A stretch of DNA of 64,000 nt from Rhodococcus sp. B7740 (GTDB lineage Bacteria > Actinomycetota > Actinomycetes > Mycobacteriales > Mycobacteriaceae): the NCBI RefSeq assembly GCF_000954115.1, contig NZ_CP010797.1:1922001-1986000 (forward strand), written 5' to 3'. The translations under genes and the position numbers were made by a program. This document shows, piece by piece, positions 29,046 through 39,783 of this stretch (its first letter is position 1; each line of letters opens with the position of its first letter). Under the pieces are notes generated by a model. The model saw only the letters and a program-made list of their open reading frames with translations, made no database searches and was not told the DNA's origin.

Positions 29046-29651
29046 TTACTTCGAGTAGTACTCGACGATGAGCTGCTCCTGGAGCGGCACGTCGATCTGT
29101 GCGCGCTCCGGCAACCTGTGAACCAGGATGCGAAGACGGTTGGGAACGACCTGCAGCCACGGGGCGACGGGACGGTCGCCGTAGCTTTCGCGGGCGATCT
29201 GGATCGGCAGTGTCTGAGCCGACTTCTCACGGACGTCGATGATGTCGTACTGCGAGACGCGGTAGCTGGGGATGTCGACGCGCTTGTTGTTCACCAGGAA
29301 GTGACCGTGCGTGACCAGCTGACGGGCCTGACGACGCGTACGTGCCAGTCCGGCGCGGTAGACGACGTTGTCGAGACGACTCTCGAGGATGGTCAGCAGG
29401 TTCTCGCCGGTCTTGCCGACGGTCCTGTTGGCTTCCTTGTAGTACAGACGGAACTGCTTCTCCATGACGCCGTAGGTGAAGCGAGCCTTCTGCTTCTCCT
29501 GCAGCTGGAGCAGGTACTCGCTCTCCTTGATCCGCGCGCGGCCGTGCTGGCCGGGCGGGTAGGGACGACGCTCGAACGCCTGGTCGCCTCCGACGAGGTC
29601 GACGCGCAGACGACGCGACTTGCGGGTGATAGGACCGGTATAACGTGCCAT
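29046..29651 (-). CDS. rpsD: 30S ribosomal protein S4
   Basis: S4 is a primary 16S rRNA binder and in many bacteria a translational autoregulator. The 201 residues include the MARYTGPITRKSRRLRVDLVG-type N-terminus without zinc cysteines, and the S4 domain segment RLDNVVYRAGLARTRRQARQLVTHGHF. The lack of N-terminal cysteines is the C-minus form. It starts with ATG at 29651, and rpsK precedes it by 21 bases. Confidence 0.97.
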   Translation of the reverse strand: MARYTGPITRKSRRLRVDLVGGDQAFERRPYPPGQHGRARIKESEYLLQLQEKQKARFTYGVMEKQFRLYYKEANRTVGKTGENLLTILESRLDNVVYRAGLARTRRQARQLVTHGHFLVNNKRVDIPSYRVSQYDIIDVREKSAQTLPIQIARESYGDRPVAPWLQVVPNRLRILVHRLPERAQIDVPLQEQLIVEYYSK

Positions 29652-29672
29652 TTTCTAAACCTTTCCTTCCCG

Positions 29673-30086
29673 CTAGACCCGACGCCGCTTGGGCGGACGG
29701 CAGCCGTTGTGCGGCTGAGGGGTGACATCGGAGATGGTGCCGACCTCGAGGCCAGCGGCCTGAAGCGAGCGGATCGCGGTCTCACGGCCGGAGCCGGGAC
29801 CCTTGACGAACACGTCGACCTTCTTGACGCCGTGCTCCTGTGCCTTGCGCGCAGCGTTCTCGGCTGCGAGCTGTGCGGCGAACGGAGTCGACTTGCGCGA
29901 GCCCTTGAAGCCCACGTGTCCCGAGGACGCCCACGAGATGACGTTTCCGGCGGGGTCGGTGATCGACACGATCGTGTTGTTGAACGTGCTCTTGATGTGC
30001 GCAGATCCGTGCGGGACGTTCTTCTTGTCCCTGCGACGCGTCTTCTGCGCCTTCTTCGGACCGGTACCGCGTGCTTTGGGGGGCAT
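29673..30086 (-). CDS. rpsK: 30S ribosomal protein S11
   Basis: S11 (137 residues) has the [27 protein letters not shown] and [23 protein letters not shown] motifs and ends with a basic [10 protein letters not shown] tail. Its ATG shares one base with the rpsM stop (TAATG). It forms part of the head of the 30S platform. Confidence 0.97.
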   Translation of the reverse strand: MPPKARGTGPKKAQKTRRRDKKNVPHGSAHIKSTFNNTIVSITDPAGNVISWASSGHVGFKGSRKSTPFAAQLAAENAARKAQEHGVKKVDVFVKGPGSGRETAIRSLQAAGLEVGTISDVTPQPHNGCRPPKRRRV

Positions 30087-30460
30087 TACTTCGCCTTCTT
30101 CTTGCCGGCAATGGTGCGCTTGGGTCCCTTACGGGTACGCGCATTGGTCTTGGTGCGCTGTCCACGGACGGGCAGACCACGACGGTGGCGAAGACCCTGG
30201 TAGCAGCCGATTTCGATCTTGCGGCGGATGTCGGCCTGAACCTCGCGGCGCAGGTCGCCCTCGACCTTGAGGGACTCGTTGATGTAATCGCTGAGCTTGC
30301 GCAGATCGTCGTCGCCGAGATCCTTGCTTCGCAGGTCGGGGCTGACGCCCGTCGCTGTGAGGATTTCCTTCGAGCGGGTACGGCCGACGCCGTAGATGTA
30401 AGTCAGTGCGATCTCCATGCGCTTTTCGCGCGGCAGATCCACACCTGCGAGACGTGCCAT
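30086..30460 (-). CDS. rpsM: 30S ribosomal protein S13
   Basis: S13 (124 residues) has [23 protein letters not shown] at the N-terminus and a basic tail ending KKKAK that contacts tRNA. It opens the alpha operon, about 205 bases downstream of rpmJ. The gap between them holds a short CCGG hairpin but no clear promoter. Confidence 0.97.
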   Translation of the reverse strand: MARLAGVDLPREKRMEIALTYIYGVGRTRSKEILTATGVSPDLRSKDLGDDDLRKLSDYINESLKVEGDLRREVQADIRRKIEIGCYQGLRHRRGLPVRGQRTKTNARTRKGPKRTIAGKKKAK

Positions 30461-30664
30461 GTGGCATTTCCTTTTCTTGTCCGGAGGTCTGCTCCCAGTC
30501 CGTCCCCTGTGTCCTTCTCACCGCTGGGGTGTGAAGCGTCTTTCAACCAACTCAGTGGGGCCCCGGCCTCCGTGCCGGGGGTATGCCGCAACGCGTGTGT
30601 CGCGGTTGGTGCTGGGAGGTCATCTTCTAGCTGTTGCCAAGCCGACGTGCGAAATGCTCGGTGG

Positions 30665-30778
30665 TTATCCCTGACGCTGCTTGTGACGCAGGTTGTCGCA
30701 GATCACCATGACGCGCCCGTTACGACGAATCACCTTGCACTTTTCGCAGATCTTCTTGACGCTCGGCTGAACCTTCAC
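30665..30778 (-). CDS. rpmJ: 50S ribosomal protein L36
   Basis: The 37-residue protein begins [20 protein letters not shown] (GTG start at 30778, with aggag eight bases upstream). It keeps the zinc ligands C11, C14, C27 and H32, so it is the zinc-binding form. It is too short for most gene tables. It follows infA with about 90 bases between. Confidence 0.95.
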   Translation of the reverse strand: MKVQPSVKKICEKCKVIRRNGRVMVICDNLRHKQRQG

Positions 30779-30867
30779 GTCGTTGATCTCCTGTGTGTAG
30801 CTCGGCCCCACTGCAGGCAGCGGCTCCGAGCATGGTTCCCCCCGACCGGACGTGGCCGGGGAAGCTC

Positions 30868-31089
30868 TTACTTGTAGCGGTAAACGATGCGTCCACGCGT
30901 GAGGTCGTAGGGCGAGAGCTCTACCACGACGCGATCCTCGGGAAGGATGCGAATGTAGTGCTGACGCATCTTTCCGCTGATGTGAGCGAGTACCTTGTGG
31001 CCGTTTTCGAGCTCAATGCGAAACATCGCATTGGGCAGCGGTTCGACAACTCGGCCCTCTACCTCGATAGCACCGTCTTTCTTGGCCAT
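30868..31089 (-). CDS. infA: Translation initiation factor IF-1
   Basis: IF-1 is a single S1-like fold that blocks the A site during initiation. The 73 residues begin [20 protein letters not shown] and end [14 protein letters not shown] chose the ATG at 31089, which gives the standard N-terminus. It starts a minus-strand unit (infA-rpmJ-rpsM-rpsK-rpsD-rpoA-rplQ) from the candidate promoter at about 31251-31279. Confidence 0.97.
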   Translation of the reverse strand: MAKKDGAIEVEGRVVEPLPNAMFRIELENGHKVLAHISGKMRQHYIRILPEDRVVVELSPYDLTRGRIVYRYK

Positions 31090-31436
31090 ATCCTCCGCGA
31101 TCCTGGCTCTCACACCTGGTTGATTGCATCTGTTTCCGTTACCGTGGTGCCCACTGACCGACCCGAATCGACGGGCCGACGTGTCGCCGGAACGGTTCGC
31201 AGGCCACCAGGGCACGCGAACATCCGGTACGCAGGGCGCACCGTCGATCCATGTTACCGGGTAATGCACGTCTGGCCAAATGCGTTCCGCATCCATGCTC
31301 CGGGTCAACGGTTGCCCCAGTTCGATTTCCTGAGCTAGCGTTCTGCCCGGCTGTATCCCAGCCGCACAACACGGGCCGTCCCGCCTGCCCTCGCAGCGGC
31401 GGCCGTGTCCGCGACGACGACCACGAGGCACCCCTC
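31090..31436. other. Divergent gap between infA and the glycosyltransferase gene
   Basis: This 347-base gap holds the candidate infA promoter at 31251-31279 and the leader. I see no gene in it. A plus-strand promoter for the glycosyltransferase must also lie here but no convincing match was found. Confidence 0.5.
31251..31279 (-). promoter_or_regulatory. Candidate promoter upstream of infA
   Basis: On the minus strand TTGGCC (31279-31274) and TAACAT (31256-31251) are spaced by 17 bases. A start near 31244 would give a leader of about 155 bases. Confidence 0.5.
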
Positions 31437-32330
31437 TTGAGCTCAGACACGCGCGCCGGCAACCCGGGCGTATCCGTCATCATTCCGGTTCACAACTCCA
31501 AGGATGTTCTCGACGATCAACTGCGAGCTCTCGCTCGACAGGATTACGAGCATCCCTTCACGGTGATCGTCAGCGACAACGGCTCGACCGACGGCCTTCG
31601 CGAACACATCGAGAACCATTGCCTCCGTGGAGCGCTCGACCTGCAGTACGTCGACGCTGCAGGATCCCCGGGCGCATCGTTCGCACGTAACAGAGGTGCA
31701 GACGCCGCCCGCAGCGACCTGCTCGCCTTCTGCGACGCGGACGACGCGGTCCACCCGAACTGGCTCCGGCGCATCGTCGCCGGCCTCGACGAGTACGACA
31801 TCGTGGGTACCGGCCTGGAGACGGAGACGCTGAACTCCGCTGCCGTGCGCGCATCGACACCGTTCGCACCGCCCTCGGATCAGGGCAAGTCGACATTCCT
31901 ACCGTTCGCCATCGGTGCCAGCATGGCGTGCCGCAGATCGACCTACGGCGAGCTCGGCGGCATGCTCGAGTACGTTCACGCCAGCGAGGACATGGAGTTC
32001 TCGTGGCGCGCACAGCACGCGGGATATCGACTGCATTTCATCGCCGAACCACTGGTGTCGTACCGACTTCGCACCGGACGTCGGGAGAACTGGAAGCAGG
32101 CAGGCGCGCTCGGCTACGGATCGGCTCACGTACGCGGACTCCACCGAGCACACGGCTGCCCGCCCTTCCGGGCCCGCTCGATCTCCATCGCCCTGCTGAT
32201 GCTCGGCGTACGAAACCCGCTGCTTCCCACTGCAGTGACCAGGATGCCGACTCGACTCTGGCTTCGTCTGGTGGCTGCGCATCTCGGACTGGTCCGCGGC
32301 GGCAGACGCTACGGATCGCTGGCTTGGTGA
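31437..32330 (+). CDS. GT2-family glycosyltransferase, paralogue A
   Basis: This 297-residue inverting glycosyltransferase has [21 protein letters not shown] at the N-terminus and SDNGSTDGL near 46. The metal-binding DxD-like site is [27 protein letters not shown] lies near 150 and [16 protein letters not shown] near 185. It lacks obvious membrane helices. The start is a TTG at 31437 with gagg about eight bases upstream; no ATG or GTG is nearby. It is closely related to the gene at 59566 (shared [12 protein letters not shown] and VRNPLLPT blocks). The sugar and acceptor are unknown. Confidence 0.8.
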   Translation: MSSDTRAGNPGVSVIIPVHNSKDVLDDQLRALARQDYEHPFTVIVSDNGSTDGLREHIENHCLRGALDLQYVDAAGSPGASFARNRGADAARSDLLAFCDADDAVHPNWLRRIVAGLDEYDIVGTGLETETLNSAAVRASTPFAPPSDQGKSTFLPFAIGASMACRRSTYGELGGMLEYVHASEDMEFSWRAQHAGYRLHFIAEPLVSYRLRTGRRENWKQAGALGYGSAHVRGLHRAHGCPPFRARSISIALLMLGVRNPLLPTAVTRMPTRLWLRLVAAHLGLVRGGRRYGSLAW

Positions 32331-32332
32331 CC

Positions 32333-33130
32333 CTAGCTGGGTCGTAGTGTCAGGATCCGCGGCCCGTCCTCGGTGACGGCAACGGTGTGTTCCCAGTGCG
32401 CCGATCGGGATCCGTCCGTGGTCACGACCGTCCAGCCGTCGTCGAGAATGTCGGTGTCGTACGTGCCGAGGGTCAGCATGGGCTCGATTGCCAGAGTGGA
32501 TCCGACGACCAGCTCCGGTCCCTTACCCGGCGCACCCTCGTTCGCGAGGAACGGGTCCATGTGCATCTCACGACCGATGCCATGACCGCCGTATCCGTCG
32601 ACGATTCCGTACTTGCGGCCGTGCGCCTGCTCGGCCGCGTGGGTTCCGGATTCGATGGCGTGCGAGACGTCGGTGAGCCGATTGCCGGGAAGCATCGCGG
32701 CGATACCTGCCTCCATCGACAGCCTCGTCGCCTCGCTCAGCATCGCATCGGCTTCGATGATGTCGCCGACACCGAACGTCCACGCCGAGTCTCCGTGCCA
32801 ACCGTCGAGAACCGCCCCACAGTCGATGGACACCAGATCGCCTGCGACCAGGAGCTCGTCTGCCGACGGAATGCCGTGCACCACACGGTCGTTGACCGAC
32901 GAACAGATACTGCCGGTGAAGCCGTGGTAACCGAGGAACGACGGCACCGCACCGGCGTCACGGATGACGGCCTCGGCAACTCTGTCGAGCTCGAGCGTCG
33001 AGACACCGGGAACCGCCGCTGCCCGCACTGCCACCAGAGCAGCGCCGACGACCGCGCCGGCCGCAGCCATGGCGTCGAGTTCGCCAGCACTGCGGAACGG
33101 CACGACCTTCCGTTTACGGCCGAATGCCAT
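32333..33130 (-). CDS. map: Methionine aminopeptidase, type I
   Basis: Map removes the N-terminal Met from nascent proteins. The 265 residues keep the metal-ligand pattern: [42 protein letters not shown] Dxx[14 protein letters not shown] and the [11 protein letters not shown] glutamate. It starts with ATG at 33130, sharing one base with the adk stop. secY-adk-map form one unit, as in many actinobacteria. Confidence 0.95.
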   Translation of the reverse strand: MAFGRKRKVVPFRSAGELDAMAAAGAVVGAALVAVRAAAVPGVSTLELDRVAEAVIRDAGAVPSFLGYHGFTGSICSSVNDRVVHGIPSADELLVAGDLVSIDCGAVLDGWHGDSAWTFGVGDIIEADAMLSEATRLSMEAGIAAMLPGNRLTDVSHAIESGTHAAEQAHGRKYGIVDGYGGHGIGREMHMDPFLANEGAPGKGPELVVGSTLAIEPMLTLGTYDTDILDDGWTVVTTDGSRSAHWEHTVAVTEDGPRILTLRPS

Positions 33131-33684
33131 TACTTGCCGTGGTCCTCGATGGACTTCAGCGCGCGAGCGTTGACCTCGTCCACCTCACCGATCGCGTCGA
33201 CCGTCACGAGTTGGCCCTCGTAGTAATCGAGCAGTGGCGCGGTCTCGTCCCGGTACACCTTGAGTCGGTTCCGAATGACGTCTTCCTTGTCGTCCTCGCG
33301 TCCACGCGCGAGCATGCGTTCGACGACGACGTCCTCGTCGACGACGAACGAGAGTACGGCGTCGAGCTTCGCGTTCAGGTCCGCCAGGATGCCGACCAGT
33401 GCCTCGGCCTGACCCACCGAACGTGGGAAGCCGTCGAGCAGGAAGCCGTTCACGGCGTCGGGCTCGGAGAGGCGGCTGCGGACCATGTCGACGGTCAGCT
33501 CACTGGGAACGAGGTCGCCTGCATCGAGGTACTTCTTCGCCTCGAGTCCGAGCGGCGTCTTCTCACCGATGTTCGCGCGAAACAGGTCGCCGGTCGAGAT
33601 GTGCGGAACGCCCAGCTTCTCGGACAGGAGGACGGCCTGGGTGCCTTTGCCGGCACCGGGGGGACCGAGCAGAACAAGTCTCAC
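33130..33684 (-). CDS. adk: Adenylate kinase
   Basis: Adk interconverts AMP, ADP and ATP. The 184 residues are the short-lid form. They carry the P-loop [13 protein letters not shown] (N-terminus), [12 protein letters not shown] and the [12 protein letters not shown] nucleotide-binding segment. The start is a GTG at 33684 overlapping the secY stop (GTGA), so translation is coupled. Confidence 0.96.
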   Translation of the reverse strand: MRLVLLGPPGAGKGTQAVLLSEKLGVPHISTGDLFRANIGEKTPLGLEAKKYLDAGDLVPSELTVDMVRSRLSEPDAVNGFLLDGFPRSVGQAEALVGILADLNAKLDAVLSFVVDEDVVVERMLARGREDDKEDVIRNRLKVYRDETAPLLDYYEGQLVTVDAIGEVDEVNARALKSIEDHGK

Positions 33685-35003
33685 TTGAGGAACCCTTCGT
33701 AGTTACGCTGCATCAGCTGGCTTTCGATTTGCTTCACGGTATCCAGGCCGACGCTGACCATGATCAGCACGGCGGTGCCACCGAAGGGGAGGTTCTGTCC
33801 TCCACCCGAACTGCCGATGTCGAGGAACAGGTTCGGGAGCACGGCGATGGTGCCCAGGTAGACCGCGCCCGGCAACGTGATGCGACTGAGGACGTAGTTC
33901 AGATAGTCGGCGGTCGGCTTGCCCGGACGAATGCCCGGGATGAACCCGCCGAACTTCTTCATCTCGTCGGCGCGCTCTTCGGGGTTGAACGTGATCGCCA
34001 CGTAGAAGTACGTGAAGAACACGATCAGACCGAAGAAGATCGCGATGTACACCGGGTTGGCCGGGTTCACCAGGTACTCGTTGATGATGCGCTGCCACCA
34101 GCTCGGATCGACCGCGGTGCTGGCCGAGGTGAGCTGGGCGATCAGGTTGGGCAGATACAGCAGCGAGGACGCGAAGATCACCGGGATGACGCCGGCCTGG
34201 TTGACCTTGAGCGGAAGGTAGGTGGAGGAGCCGCCGTACATCTTTCGACCGACCATGCGCTTGGCGTACTGGACGGGAATTCGGCGCTGACCCTGCTCGA
34301 CGAACACCACGCCGGTGATGATCAGGAACGCTGCGAAGCAGACGAATCCGAACACCAGCCCACCGCGGCTCTCGAGGATCGAGTTGCCCTCGGAGGGGAT
34401 ACGCGAGGCGATTCCGGCGAAGATGAGCAGCGACATTCCGTTGCCGACGCCGCGCTCGGTGATGACCTCGCCGAACCACATCACGACGGCTGCACCTGCG
34501 GTCATGACGAGCACGATGATGACGAGGCCGAAGATGCTCTGGTCAGCGATGATGTCCTGCTGGCATCCCTGCAGAAGTTGGCCGCGGGAGGCGAGGGCCA
34601 CCAGGCCGGTCGCCTGCAGGATGGCCAGCGCGATCGACAGGTAACGCGTGTACTGCGTCATCTTGGCCTGCCCCGACTGTCCCTCCTTGCGGAGTTCCTC
34701 GAACTTCGGGATGACGACGGTGAGCAGCTGCACGATGATGCTGGCGGTGATGTACGGCATGATGCCGATCGCGAACACCGAGAGCTGGAGGAGCGCTCCA
34801 CCGGAGAACAGGTTGATCAGCGAGTAGATGCCCGCCGAGTCTCCACCGGAGACCTGGTCGATGCATGCTCGGACATTGGCGTAGTCGACACCCGGCGACG
34901 GCAGCGTGGCACCGAAGCGATACAGGGCCACCAGACCGAGCGTGAAGAGGATCTTCCGTCTCAGGTCAGGAGTCCTGAGGGCCGACACGAAGGCGGAAAG
35001 CAA
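33681..35003 (-). CDS. secY: Protein translocase subunit SecY
   Basis: SecY is the ten-helix core of the Sec channel. The 440 residues start [25 protein letters not shown] and contain the pore-loop [22 protein letters not shown] and the [18 protein letters not shown] helix. The start is the TTG at 35003, with ggagg just upstream; a GTG at 35018 is an alternative. The C-terminus [12 protein letters not shown] is conserved. It is separated from rplO by a 315-base gap. Confidence 0.95.
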   Translation of the reverse strand: MLSAFVSALRTPDLRRKILFTLGLVALYRFGATLPSPGVDYANVRACIDQVSGGDSAGIYSLINLFSGGALLQLSVFAIGIMPYITASIIVQLLTVVIPKFEELRKEGQSGQAKMTQYTRYLSIALAILQATGLVALASRGQLLQGCQQDIIADQSIFGLVIIVLVMTAGAAVVMWFGEVITERGVGNGMSLLIFAGIASRIPSEGNSILESRGGLVFGFVCFAAFLIITGVVFVEQGQRRIPVQYAKRMVGRKMYGGSSTYLPLKVNQAGVIPVIFASSLLYLPNLIAQLTSASTAVDPSWWQRIINEYLVNPANPVYIAIFFGLIVFFTYFYVAITFNPEERADEMKKFGGFIPGIRPGKPTADYLNYVLSRITLPGAVYLGTIAVLPNLFLDIGSSGGGQNLPFGGTAVLIMVSVGLDTVKQIESQLMQRNYEGFLK

Positions 35004-35318
35004 AGATCCTCCTGGCACGACTGCGTTGACGCTGCGAGTGCTTCGTCAGGAGCGCAACCGGCGCTCCTGTGAGCCTCACGAGCATGGACTGCAGGCGACA
35101 TGCATCGCCCGCATCGAAACGAACTTCTGTGAACTCTAGAACTCTAACAGTGCGTATCGAACCGCCCGACGGTCAGTGTTGGACCCTGTCCGTTCGGTCG
35201 AGTACGGCACGTGGTGCCGAGGCAACGATGGCCGCAGCTCAGCTGCGAGAGCTGTGGCTGCGGCCATCGTCACGAACTGCTGCTCGATGCGCTGCTACTC
35301 AACGCATCGGAGCAATGC
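35004..35318 (-). other. Gap between rplO and secY with a strong hairpin
   Basis: A 14-bp stem pairs 35225-35238 with 35257-35270 and ends the rplO-proximal transcript, though it has no clear T run. Closer to secY the tandem actcta (35133-35138 and 35141-35146) reads TAGAGT on the minus strand and may be a promoter -10 for secY. No gene was seen in the 315 bases. Confidence 0.55.
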
Positions 35319-35762
35319 TCATACCTCGGTTGCAGAACCGCCGGCAGCGGCGATCTTTTCCTTGGCGGAGCCCGTGAACTTGTTGGCCGAGATCTCGACC
35401 TTCACGGTCAGGTTTCCGTCGCCGAGAACCTTGACGGGCTCGTTCTTGCGAACGGCACCCTTGGCGATGAGCTCGGGGATACCGATCTGACCGCCCTCGG
35501 GGAACAGACGCTCGATGTCGCGCAGGTTCACGACCTGGAACACGACACGGTTGCGGTTGGTGAAGCCCTTGAGCTTCGGGAGCCGCATGTGGAGGGGCAT
35601 CTGGCCACCCTCGAAACGTGCCGGCACGTTCTTGCGTGCGCCGGTTCCCTTGGTACCGCGACCTGCGGTCTTGCCACGCTTGCCACCTTCACCACGGCCG
35701 ACACGAATCTTCGTCGACTTGGATCCGGCTGCGGGGCGCAGGTGGTGCAGTTTGATGGTCAT
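35319..35762 (-). CDS. rplO: 50S ribosomal protein L15
   Basis: L15 (147 residues) has the N-terminal [40 protein letters not shown] Gly/Lys tail, split here as [13 protein letters not shown] and [18 protein letters not shown], and the [14 protein letters not shown] segment. It starts at ATG 35762, two bases past the rpmD stop. It ends the main spc unit before the hairpin. Confidence 0.97.
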   Translation of the reverse strand: MTIKLHHLRPAAGSKSTKIRVGRGEGGKRGKTAGRGTKGTGARKNVPARFEGGQMPLHMRLPKLKGFTNRNRVVFQVVNLRDIERLFPEGGQIGIPELIAKGAVRKNEPVKVLGDGNLTVKVEISANKFTGSAKEKIAAAGGSATEV

Positions 35763-35764
35763 GG

Positions 35765-35944
35765 TTAGACCTCCTCAACGATTACGAGGTGGCGCACCGT
35801 GTTGACCAGTCCGCGGTTCTGCGGGTTGTCCTCGCGGACGACCGTCTGGCGGATGCCCTTGAGCCCGAGAGTACGCAGGCTGTCACGCTGGTTCGCCTTC
35901 TGGCCGATGGTGCTCTTGATCTGGGTGACCTTCAGCTGAGCCAT
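35765..35944 (-). CDS. rpmD: 50S ribosomal protein L30
   Basis: The 59-residue protein reads [20 protein letters not shown] at the start, with the later segment [21 protein letters not shown] matching L30. It is short and easily missed. Its ATG shares one base with the rpsE stop (TAATG). Confidence 0.95.
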   Translation of the reverse strand: MAQLKVTQIKSTIGQKANQRDSLRTLGLKGIRQTVVREDNPQNRGLVNTVRHLVIVEEV

Positions 35945-36615
35945 TACTTCACCGCTCCTGCCTGTGCGCGTGCGCGCAGCATTCCGGCGGGTGCAACCTC
36001 TTCGAGGGTCAGGCCGCGGCGAGCCGCAACTTCCTCGGGACGCTGCAGACCCTTGAGGGCTGCGACGGTCGCGTGCACGACGTTGATGGCGTTGTCGCTA
36101 CCGAGCGACTTCGACAGCACGTCGTGGACACCGGCGCACTCGAGCACGGCACGCACCGCGCCACCGGCGATGACGCCGGTACCGGCACTGGCCGGACGCA
36201 ACATGACGACGCCTGCTGCGGCTTCGCCCTGGATGGGGTGCGTGATGGTGCCGGCGATCATCGGGACGCGGAAGAAGCTCTTGCGAGCCTCCTCGACACC
36301 CTTCTGGATGGCCGCGGGAACTTCCTTGGCCTTGCCGTAGCCGACGCCGACCAGTCCGTTGCCGTCACCGACGATGACGAGGGCGGTGAAGCTGAAGCGT
36401 CGACCACCCTTGACCACCTTGGAGACGCGGTTGATCGTGACGACCTTCTCGATGAAGTTCGACTTGTCCGCAGCGTTGCCGCCACGGCCGTTGTCACGAC
36501 GGTCACGACCGCCACCGCGGTTGTCGCCGCGCTGGTTGTTGTCGCCACCTGCGTTGGGGCCACTGTTCTGTCCGGCGGGGCCGCTTCCGCCGTCACGCCG
36601 TTGACGTCCCGGCAT
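35944..36615 (-). CDS. rpsE: 30S ribosomal protein S5 with Gly/Asn-rich extension
   Basis: S5 (223 residues) keeps the S5 double-stranded RNA-binding core ([42 protein letters not shown]) and the C-terminal part [19 protein letters not shown]. The first 50 residues are a low-complexity Gly/Asn/Arg extension ([16 protein letters not shown]). It starts at ATG 36615. S5 contributes to decoding fidelity. Confidence 0.97.
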   Translation of the reverse strand: MPGRQRRDGGSGPAGQNSGPNAGGDNNQRGDNRGGGRDRRDNGRGGNAADKSNFIEKVVTINRVSKVVKGGRRFSFTALVIVGDGNGLVGVGYGKAKEVPAAIQKGVEEARKSFFRVPMIAGTITHPIQGEAAAGVVMLRPASAGTGVIAGGAVRAVLECAGVHDVLSKSLGSDNAINVVHATVAALKGLQRPEEVAARRGLTLEEVAPAGMLRARAQAGAVK

Positions 36616-36649
36616 CAGGCTGTCCTTCCGTTGTCAGTCATTGTCATCA

Positions 36650-37066
36650 TCAGAACGTCAACCCGCCTTCACGGGCTGCGTCTGCGAGTGCCGCGATGCG
36701 GCCGCTGTAGTTGTTGCCGCCGCGGTCGAACACGACTGCCTCGACGCCTGCTGCCTTCGCGCGGCTGGCGATGAGCTCGCCGACCTTCGCACTGACGGCC
36801 TTCTTGTCGCCCTCGAGGGCGCGCACATCGGCTTCGATGCTCGACGCGCTGGCCAGCGTGTGGCCGGCGAGGTCGTCGATCAACTGCACGTGGATGTGAC
36901 GCGAGGACCGGTTGACGACCAAGCGGGGACGCTCGGGCGTGCCGGAGATCTTCTTGCGAAGGCGGAAGTGACGACGTGCCTTCGACAGGCGACGCTTCGT
37001 CGAGACGTCGGTGCCACGCGGAGTGCGCTTGACGACGTTCGCCTTGTCTGCTGTTTGCTGGCTCAT
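36650..37066 (-). CDS. rplR: 50S ribosomal protein L18
   Basis: L18 (138 residues) binds 5S rRNA. It shows [20 protein letters not shown] and the [17 protein letters not shown] ending. It begins at ATG 37066, one base past the rplF stop. Confidence 0.97.
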   Translation of the reverse strand: MSQQTADKANVVKRTPRGTDVSTKRRLSKARRHFRLRKKISGTPERPRLVVNRSSRHIHVQLIDDLAGHTLASASSIEADVRALEGDKKAVSAKVGELIASRAKAAGVEAVVFDRGGNNYSGRIAALADAAREGGLTF

Positions 37067-37067
37067 A

Positions 37068-37607
37068 TCACTTACCCGTCTTTCCGACCTTGCGGCGGAT
37101 CACTTCACCCTCGTAGCGGATGCCCTTGCCCTTGTACGGGTCCGGACGCCGCAGACGACGAATGTTGGCAGAGATCTGACCGACCTTCTGCTTGTCGATG
37201 CCGACAACGGTGAATCGCGTGGGCGACTCGACCGTGAACGTGATGCCCTCGGGTGCTTCGATCAGCACGGGATGGCTGTAACCGAGTGCGAACTCGAGGT
37301 CCTTGCCCTTGAGTACGACGCGGTAACCGACGCCGTGAATCTCCATCTTGTTGGTGTAACCGTTGGTGACACCGGTGATGAGGTTCGCGACGAGAGTGCG
37401 CGACAGTCCGTGCAGTGCACGGCTCTTGCGCTCGTCATCGGGCCGGGTGACGGCGATGGTGCCGTCGTCGGCGCGAGCGATCTGGATGGGCTCGGCGACC
37501 GTCAGGCTCAGGGCACCCTTGGGGCCCTTGACCGCAACGTTCTGGCCGTCGATGGTGATATCGACTCCAGCGGGGACCGGTACCGGCAATTTTCCAATAC
37601 GTGACAT
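37068..37607 (-). CDS. rplF: 50S ribosomal protein L6
   Basis: L6 (179 residues) has [20 protein letters not shown], the duplicated fold, and [21 protein letters not shown]. The C-terminal [16 protein letters not shown] is the standard end motif. It begins at ATG 37607 and follows rpsH. Confidence 0.97.
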   Translation of the reverse strand: MSRIGKLPVPVPAGVDITIDGQNVAVKGPKGALSLTVAEPIQIARADDGTIAVTRPDDERKSRALHGLSRTLVANLITGVTNGYTNKMEIHGVGYRVVLKGKDLEFALGYSHPVLIEAPEGITFTVESPTRFTVVGIDKQKVGQISANIRRLRRPDPYKGKGIRYEGEVIRRKVGKTGK

Positions 37608-37621
37608 GGTGGTGGCCTCCC

Positions 37622-38020
37622 CTACCAGACGTAGGCGAGGACTTCTCCGCCCACACCCTGCTTGGCCGCCTGACGCTCCGTGAGCAGACCTGTGGACGTG
37701 GAGATGATCGCCACGCCCAGGCCGCCGAGAACCTTGGGCAGATTGGTGGATTTTGCGTATACCCGGAGACCGGGCTTGGAGACGCGTCGCACGCCGGCGA
37801 GGCTGCGCTCACGGCTCGGGCCGTACTTCAGATCGACGATGAGGGTCTTGCCCACCTCGGCGTCTTCCGTGCGGTAGTCGGAGATGTAGCCCTCGCGCTT
37901 GAGGATCTCGGCGATGTTCGCCTTGAGCTTCGAGTGGGGAAGCTTCACCTCGTCGTGGTACGCCGAATTGGCGTTGCGCAGACGGGTCAAGAAGTCTGCA
38001 ATTGGATCGGTCATCGTCAT
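37622..38020 (-). CDS. rpsH: 30S ribosomal protein S8
   Basis: S8 (132 residues) starts [20 protein letters not shown] and ends [18 protein letters not shown] chose the ATG at 38020 with agg upstream; a second ATG two codons later is possible. It heads the unit rpsH-rplF-rplR-rpsE-rpmD-rplO, downstream of a candidate promoter about 290 bases away. Confidence 0.97.
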   Translation of the reverse strand: MTMTDPIADFLTRLRNANSAYHDEVKLPHSKLKANIAEILKREGYISDYRTEDAEVGKTLIVDLKYGPSRERSLAGVRRVSKPGLRVYAKSTNLPKVLGGLGVAIISTSTGLLTERQAAKQGVGGEVLAYVW

Positions 38021-38414
38021 GGTGTGACCTGTGCACCTTTCTCGCAGCGGTTCCCATGCAGCACGCGCGAGCTGGTGCCCCTGGATTCTCGAAAACCCGG
38101 CGGGCCTGGCTCGTCGCATCGTGGGCCTACAACGAAGTGAACATGTCCTGACCGACTGTTGCCGGTCAGGGGTTGCGCTCCAAGCAATGCATCGCTGCAC
38201 TGCCCGGTGTTTCGAGCTTCCGCATTTCGATGCTGACGTGCGGAGAACTCGAGGTTGCGTTTCATTGCAAGGACTCGCGTGCAGGCACGACGAAGCCCGG
38301 GCAACCGCTCTAGTGTAGGCATCGCGCACCCGAAGACCAAATCGCCTTACCATTGCGCGACGGCTCGGGTCCAGTCGGACACCCCGGCGTCCACTTCTTC
38401 GCTAACGTCGGACC
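38021..38414. other. Divergent gap between rpsH and the glutamine-synthetase-like gene
   Basis: These 394 bases hold the candidate minus-strand promoter at 38312-38340 and the rpsH leader. The leader contains an eight-pair hairpin (cctgaccg 38147-38154 with cggtcagg 38163-38170) that could regulate rpsH. I see no gene or clear plus-strand promoter. Confidence 0.5.
38312..38340 (-). promoter_or_regulatory. Candidate promoter for the rpsH operon
   Basis: On the minus strand TTGGTC (38340-38335) and TACACT (38317-38312) are spaced by 17 bases. Transcription would start near 38305, giving a leader of about 285 bases with a hairpin at 38147-38170. The same TACACT -10 occurs upstream of rplN. Confidence 0.55.
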
Positions 38415-39782
38415 ATGACGGACTCGAAGGCAGTCGATATCGATCACCTCACCCACACTCTGCGTGACCGCACCATCGCCGGGGTGACGATCGGGTGGGT
38501 CGACAACAACGGCATCGTCCGATCACGCACCGTGCCCACCGCAGAACTGACCGCCGTCGCACGTCGCGGCGTAGGAGTCACCGCGGTGTTCGCGGTGTTC
38601 GATTCGCACGACGGGATCACCTTCGCTCACGAGGGACTGTCGACGCCGTCCGGCGATGTTCGGTTGATTCCGGTGATCGACAACGCGTCGAGCGTGGTTC
38701 CACTTGCCGGCCAACCGGGGCTTGCCTGGGTACACGGCAGGCAGCTCTCCGCGGACGGCTCTCCCTGGCCCTACGACCAACGCGCTGTTCTCGAGCGGCA
38801 GGTGCAGAAGGCGTCCGATGCCGGTTTCGAGGTGCGGGCCGGATTCGAGATCGAGTTCGCCCTGACCCGGGAATCGGACGGACTGTCCGCCCATCGAGGA
38901 CCTGCCTACTCCGCCAACGCGCTCCGCGATGTCGACGAATTCGTCGTATCGCTGCTGCACGCCCTGTCTGCGAACGGTGTGAGCATCGGTCAGATTCATG
39001 CCGAGTACGGCATGTCCCAGATCGAGATCGCGCTCGCGCCACTCGATCCCCTTGCTGCAGCCGATGCGCAAGTTCTCGCGCGGCAGACGATCCACTCTGC
39101 CGCCAAAGCTCACGGCCTGCGGGCGAGCTTCGCTCCCCTGCCCTCGTCCAGCAGTGCAGGCAACGGATGGCACCTGCACACGTCACTGGTTCGCGACGGG
39201 CACAACGCTCTCACCGGAGACGGAGAGCATGGATTGTCGGAGACCGGGCAGTCGTACATCGCGGGCCTGGTTCGAGAGCTGCCGGGACTCACTGCCGTCA
39301 CCGCACCGAGTTCGGGATCCTTGCTCCGACGTCGACCCGGATACTGGGCCGGTGCCTTCGGGTTCTGGGGCGTCGAGAACCGCGAAGCGGCAGTACGGCT
39401 CGTACCCGGTTCTGCCCTCCTCGGTCCCGATCACACCAACGTCGAGTTGAAGGCGTGCGACGCTTCCGCCAACCCCTATCTGGCGCTTGCCGTCACCATC
39501 GCGGCCGGCATGTCGGGAGTGGCCGATTCGGCGACGTTGTCGCCACCGGTTCAGGAGGATGTGGGCGGCTGGGACGACGCCCGTCGCGACGCCGCCGGTA
39601 TCTCCCCACTCGCGACGACCCATGACCGACAACGGGAGAACCTACTGTCGTCGGCGCTGGTCGCAGACGTGTTGGGCGAAGACCTTCTGGGCGCGTTCGT
39701 TGCCTGCCGGGACGCCGATGCAGCGTGGGCGGAGAGCCACACCGAGGACGAACTGCTCGAATCACTGCGCTGGATCTACTGA
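38415..39782 (+). CDS. Glutamine-synthetase family protein (GlnA3/4-like)
   Basis: This 455-residue protein has the GS type I fold: N-terminal beta-grasp (TIGWVDNNGIVRSRTVP), glutamate ligands in RAGFEIEF and IGQIHAEYGMSQIEIALAP, and the metal/ATP motif GNGWHLHTSLV. GFWGVENREAAVRLVPG replaces the usual NRS/T...RIP end. Such proteins often use other amines, for example as gamma-glutamyl-polyamine or gamma-glutamyl-ethanolamide synthetases. The ATG at 38415 follows a purine-poor leader. It overlaps nothing and is followed at once by the 39784 gene, so the two look like an operon. Confidence 0.75.
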   Translation: MTDSKAVDIDHLTHTLRDRTIAGVTIGWVDNNGIVRSRTVPTAELTAVARRGVGVTAVFAVFDSHDGITFAHEGLSTPSGDVRLIPVIDNASSVVPLAGQPGLAWVHGRQLSADGSPWPYDQRAVLERQVQKASDAGFEVRAGFEIEFALTRESDGLSAHRGPAYSANALRDVDEFVVSLLHALSANGVSIGQIHAEYGMSQIEIALAPLDPLAAADAQVLARQTIHSAAKAHGLRASFAPLPSSSSAGNGWHLHTSLVRDGHNALTGDGEHGLSETGQSYIAGLVRELPGLTAVTAPSSGSLLRRRPGYWAGAFGFWGVENREAAVRLVPGSALLGPDHTNVELKACDASANPYLALAVTIAAGMSGVADSATLSPPVQEDVGGWDDARRDAAGISPLATTHDRQRENLLSSALVADVLGEDLLGAFVACRDADAAWAESHTEDELLESLRWIY

Positions 39783-39783
39783 C

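Noticed and set aside
33399-35072. Plus-strand open frame of about 557 codons across adk and secY
   Set aside because: It mirrors Adk and SecY, which have clear family motifs; no ribosome site or motif supports it.
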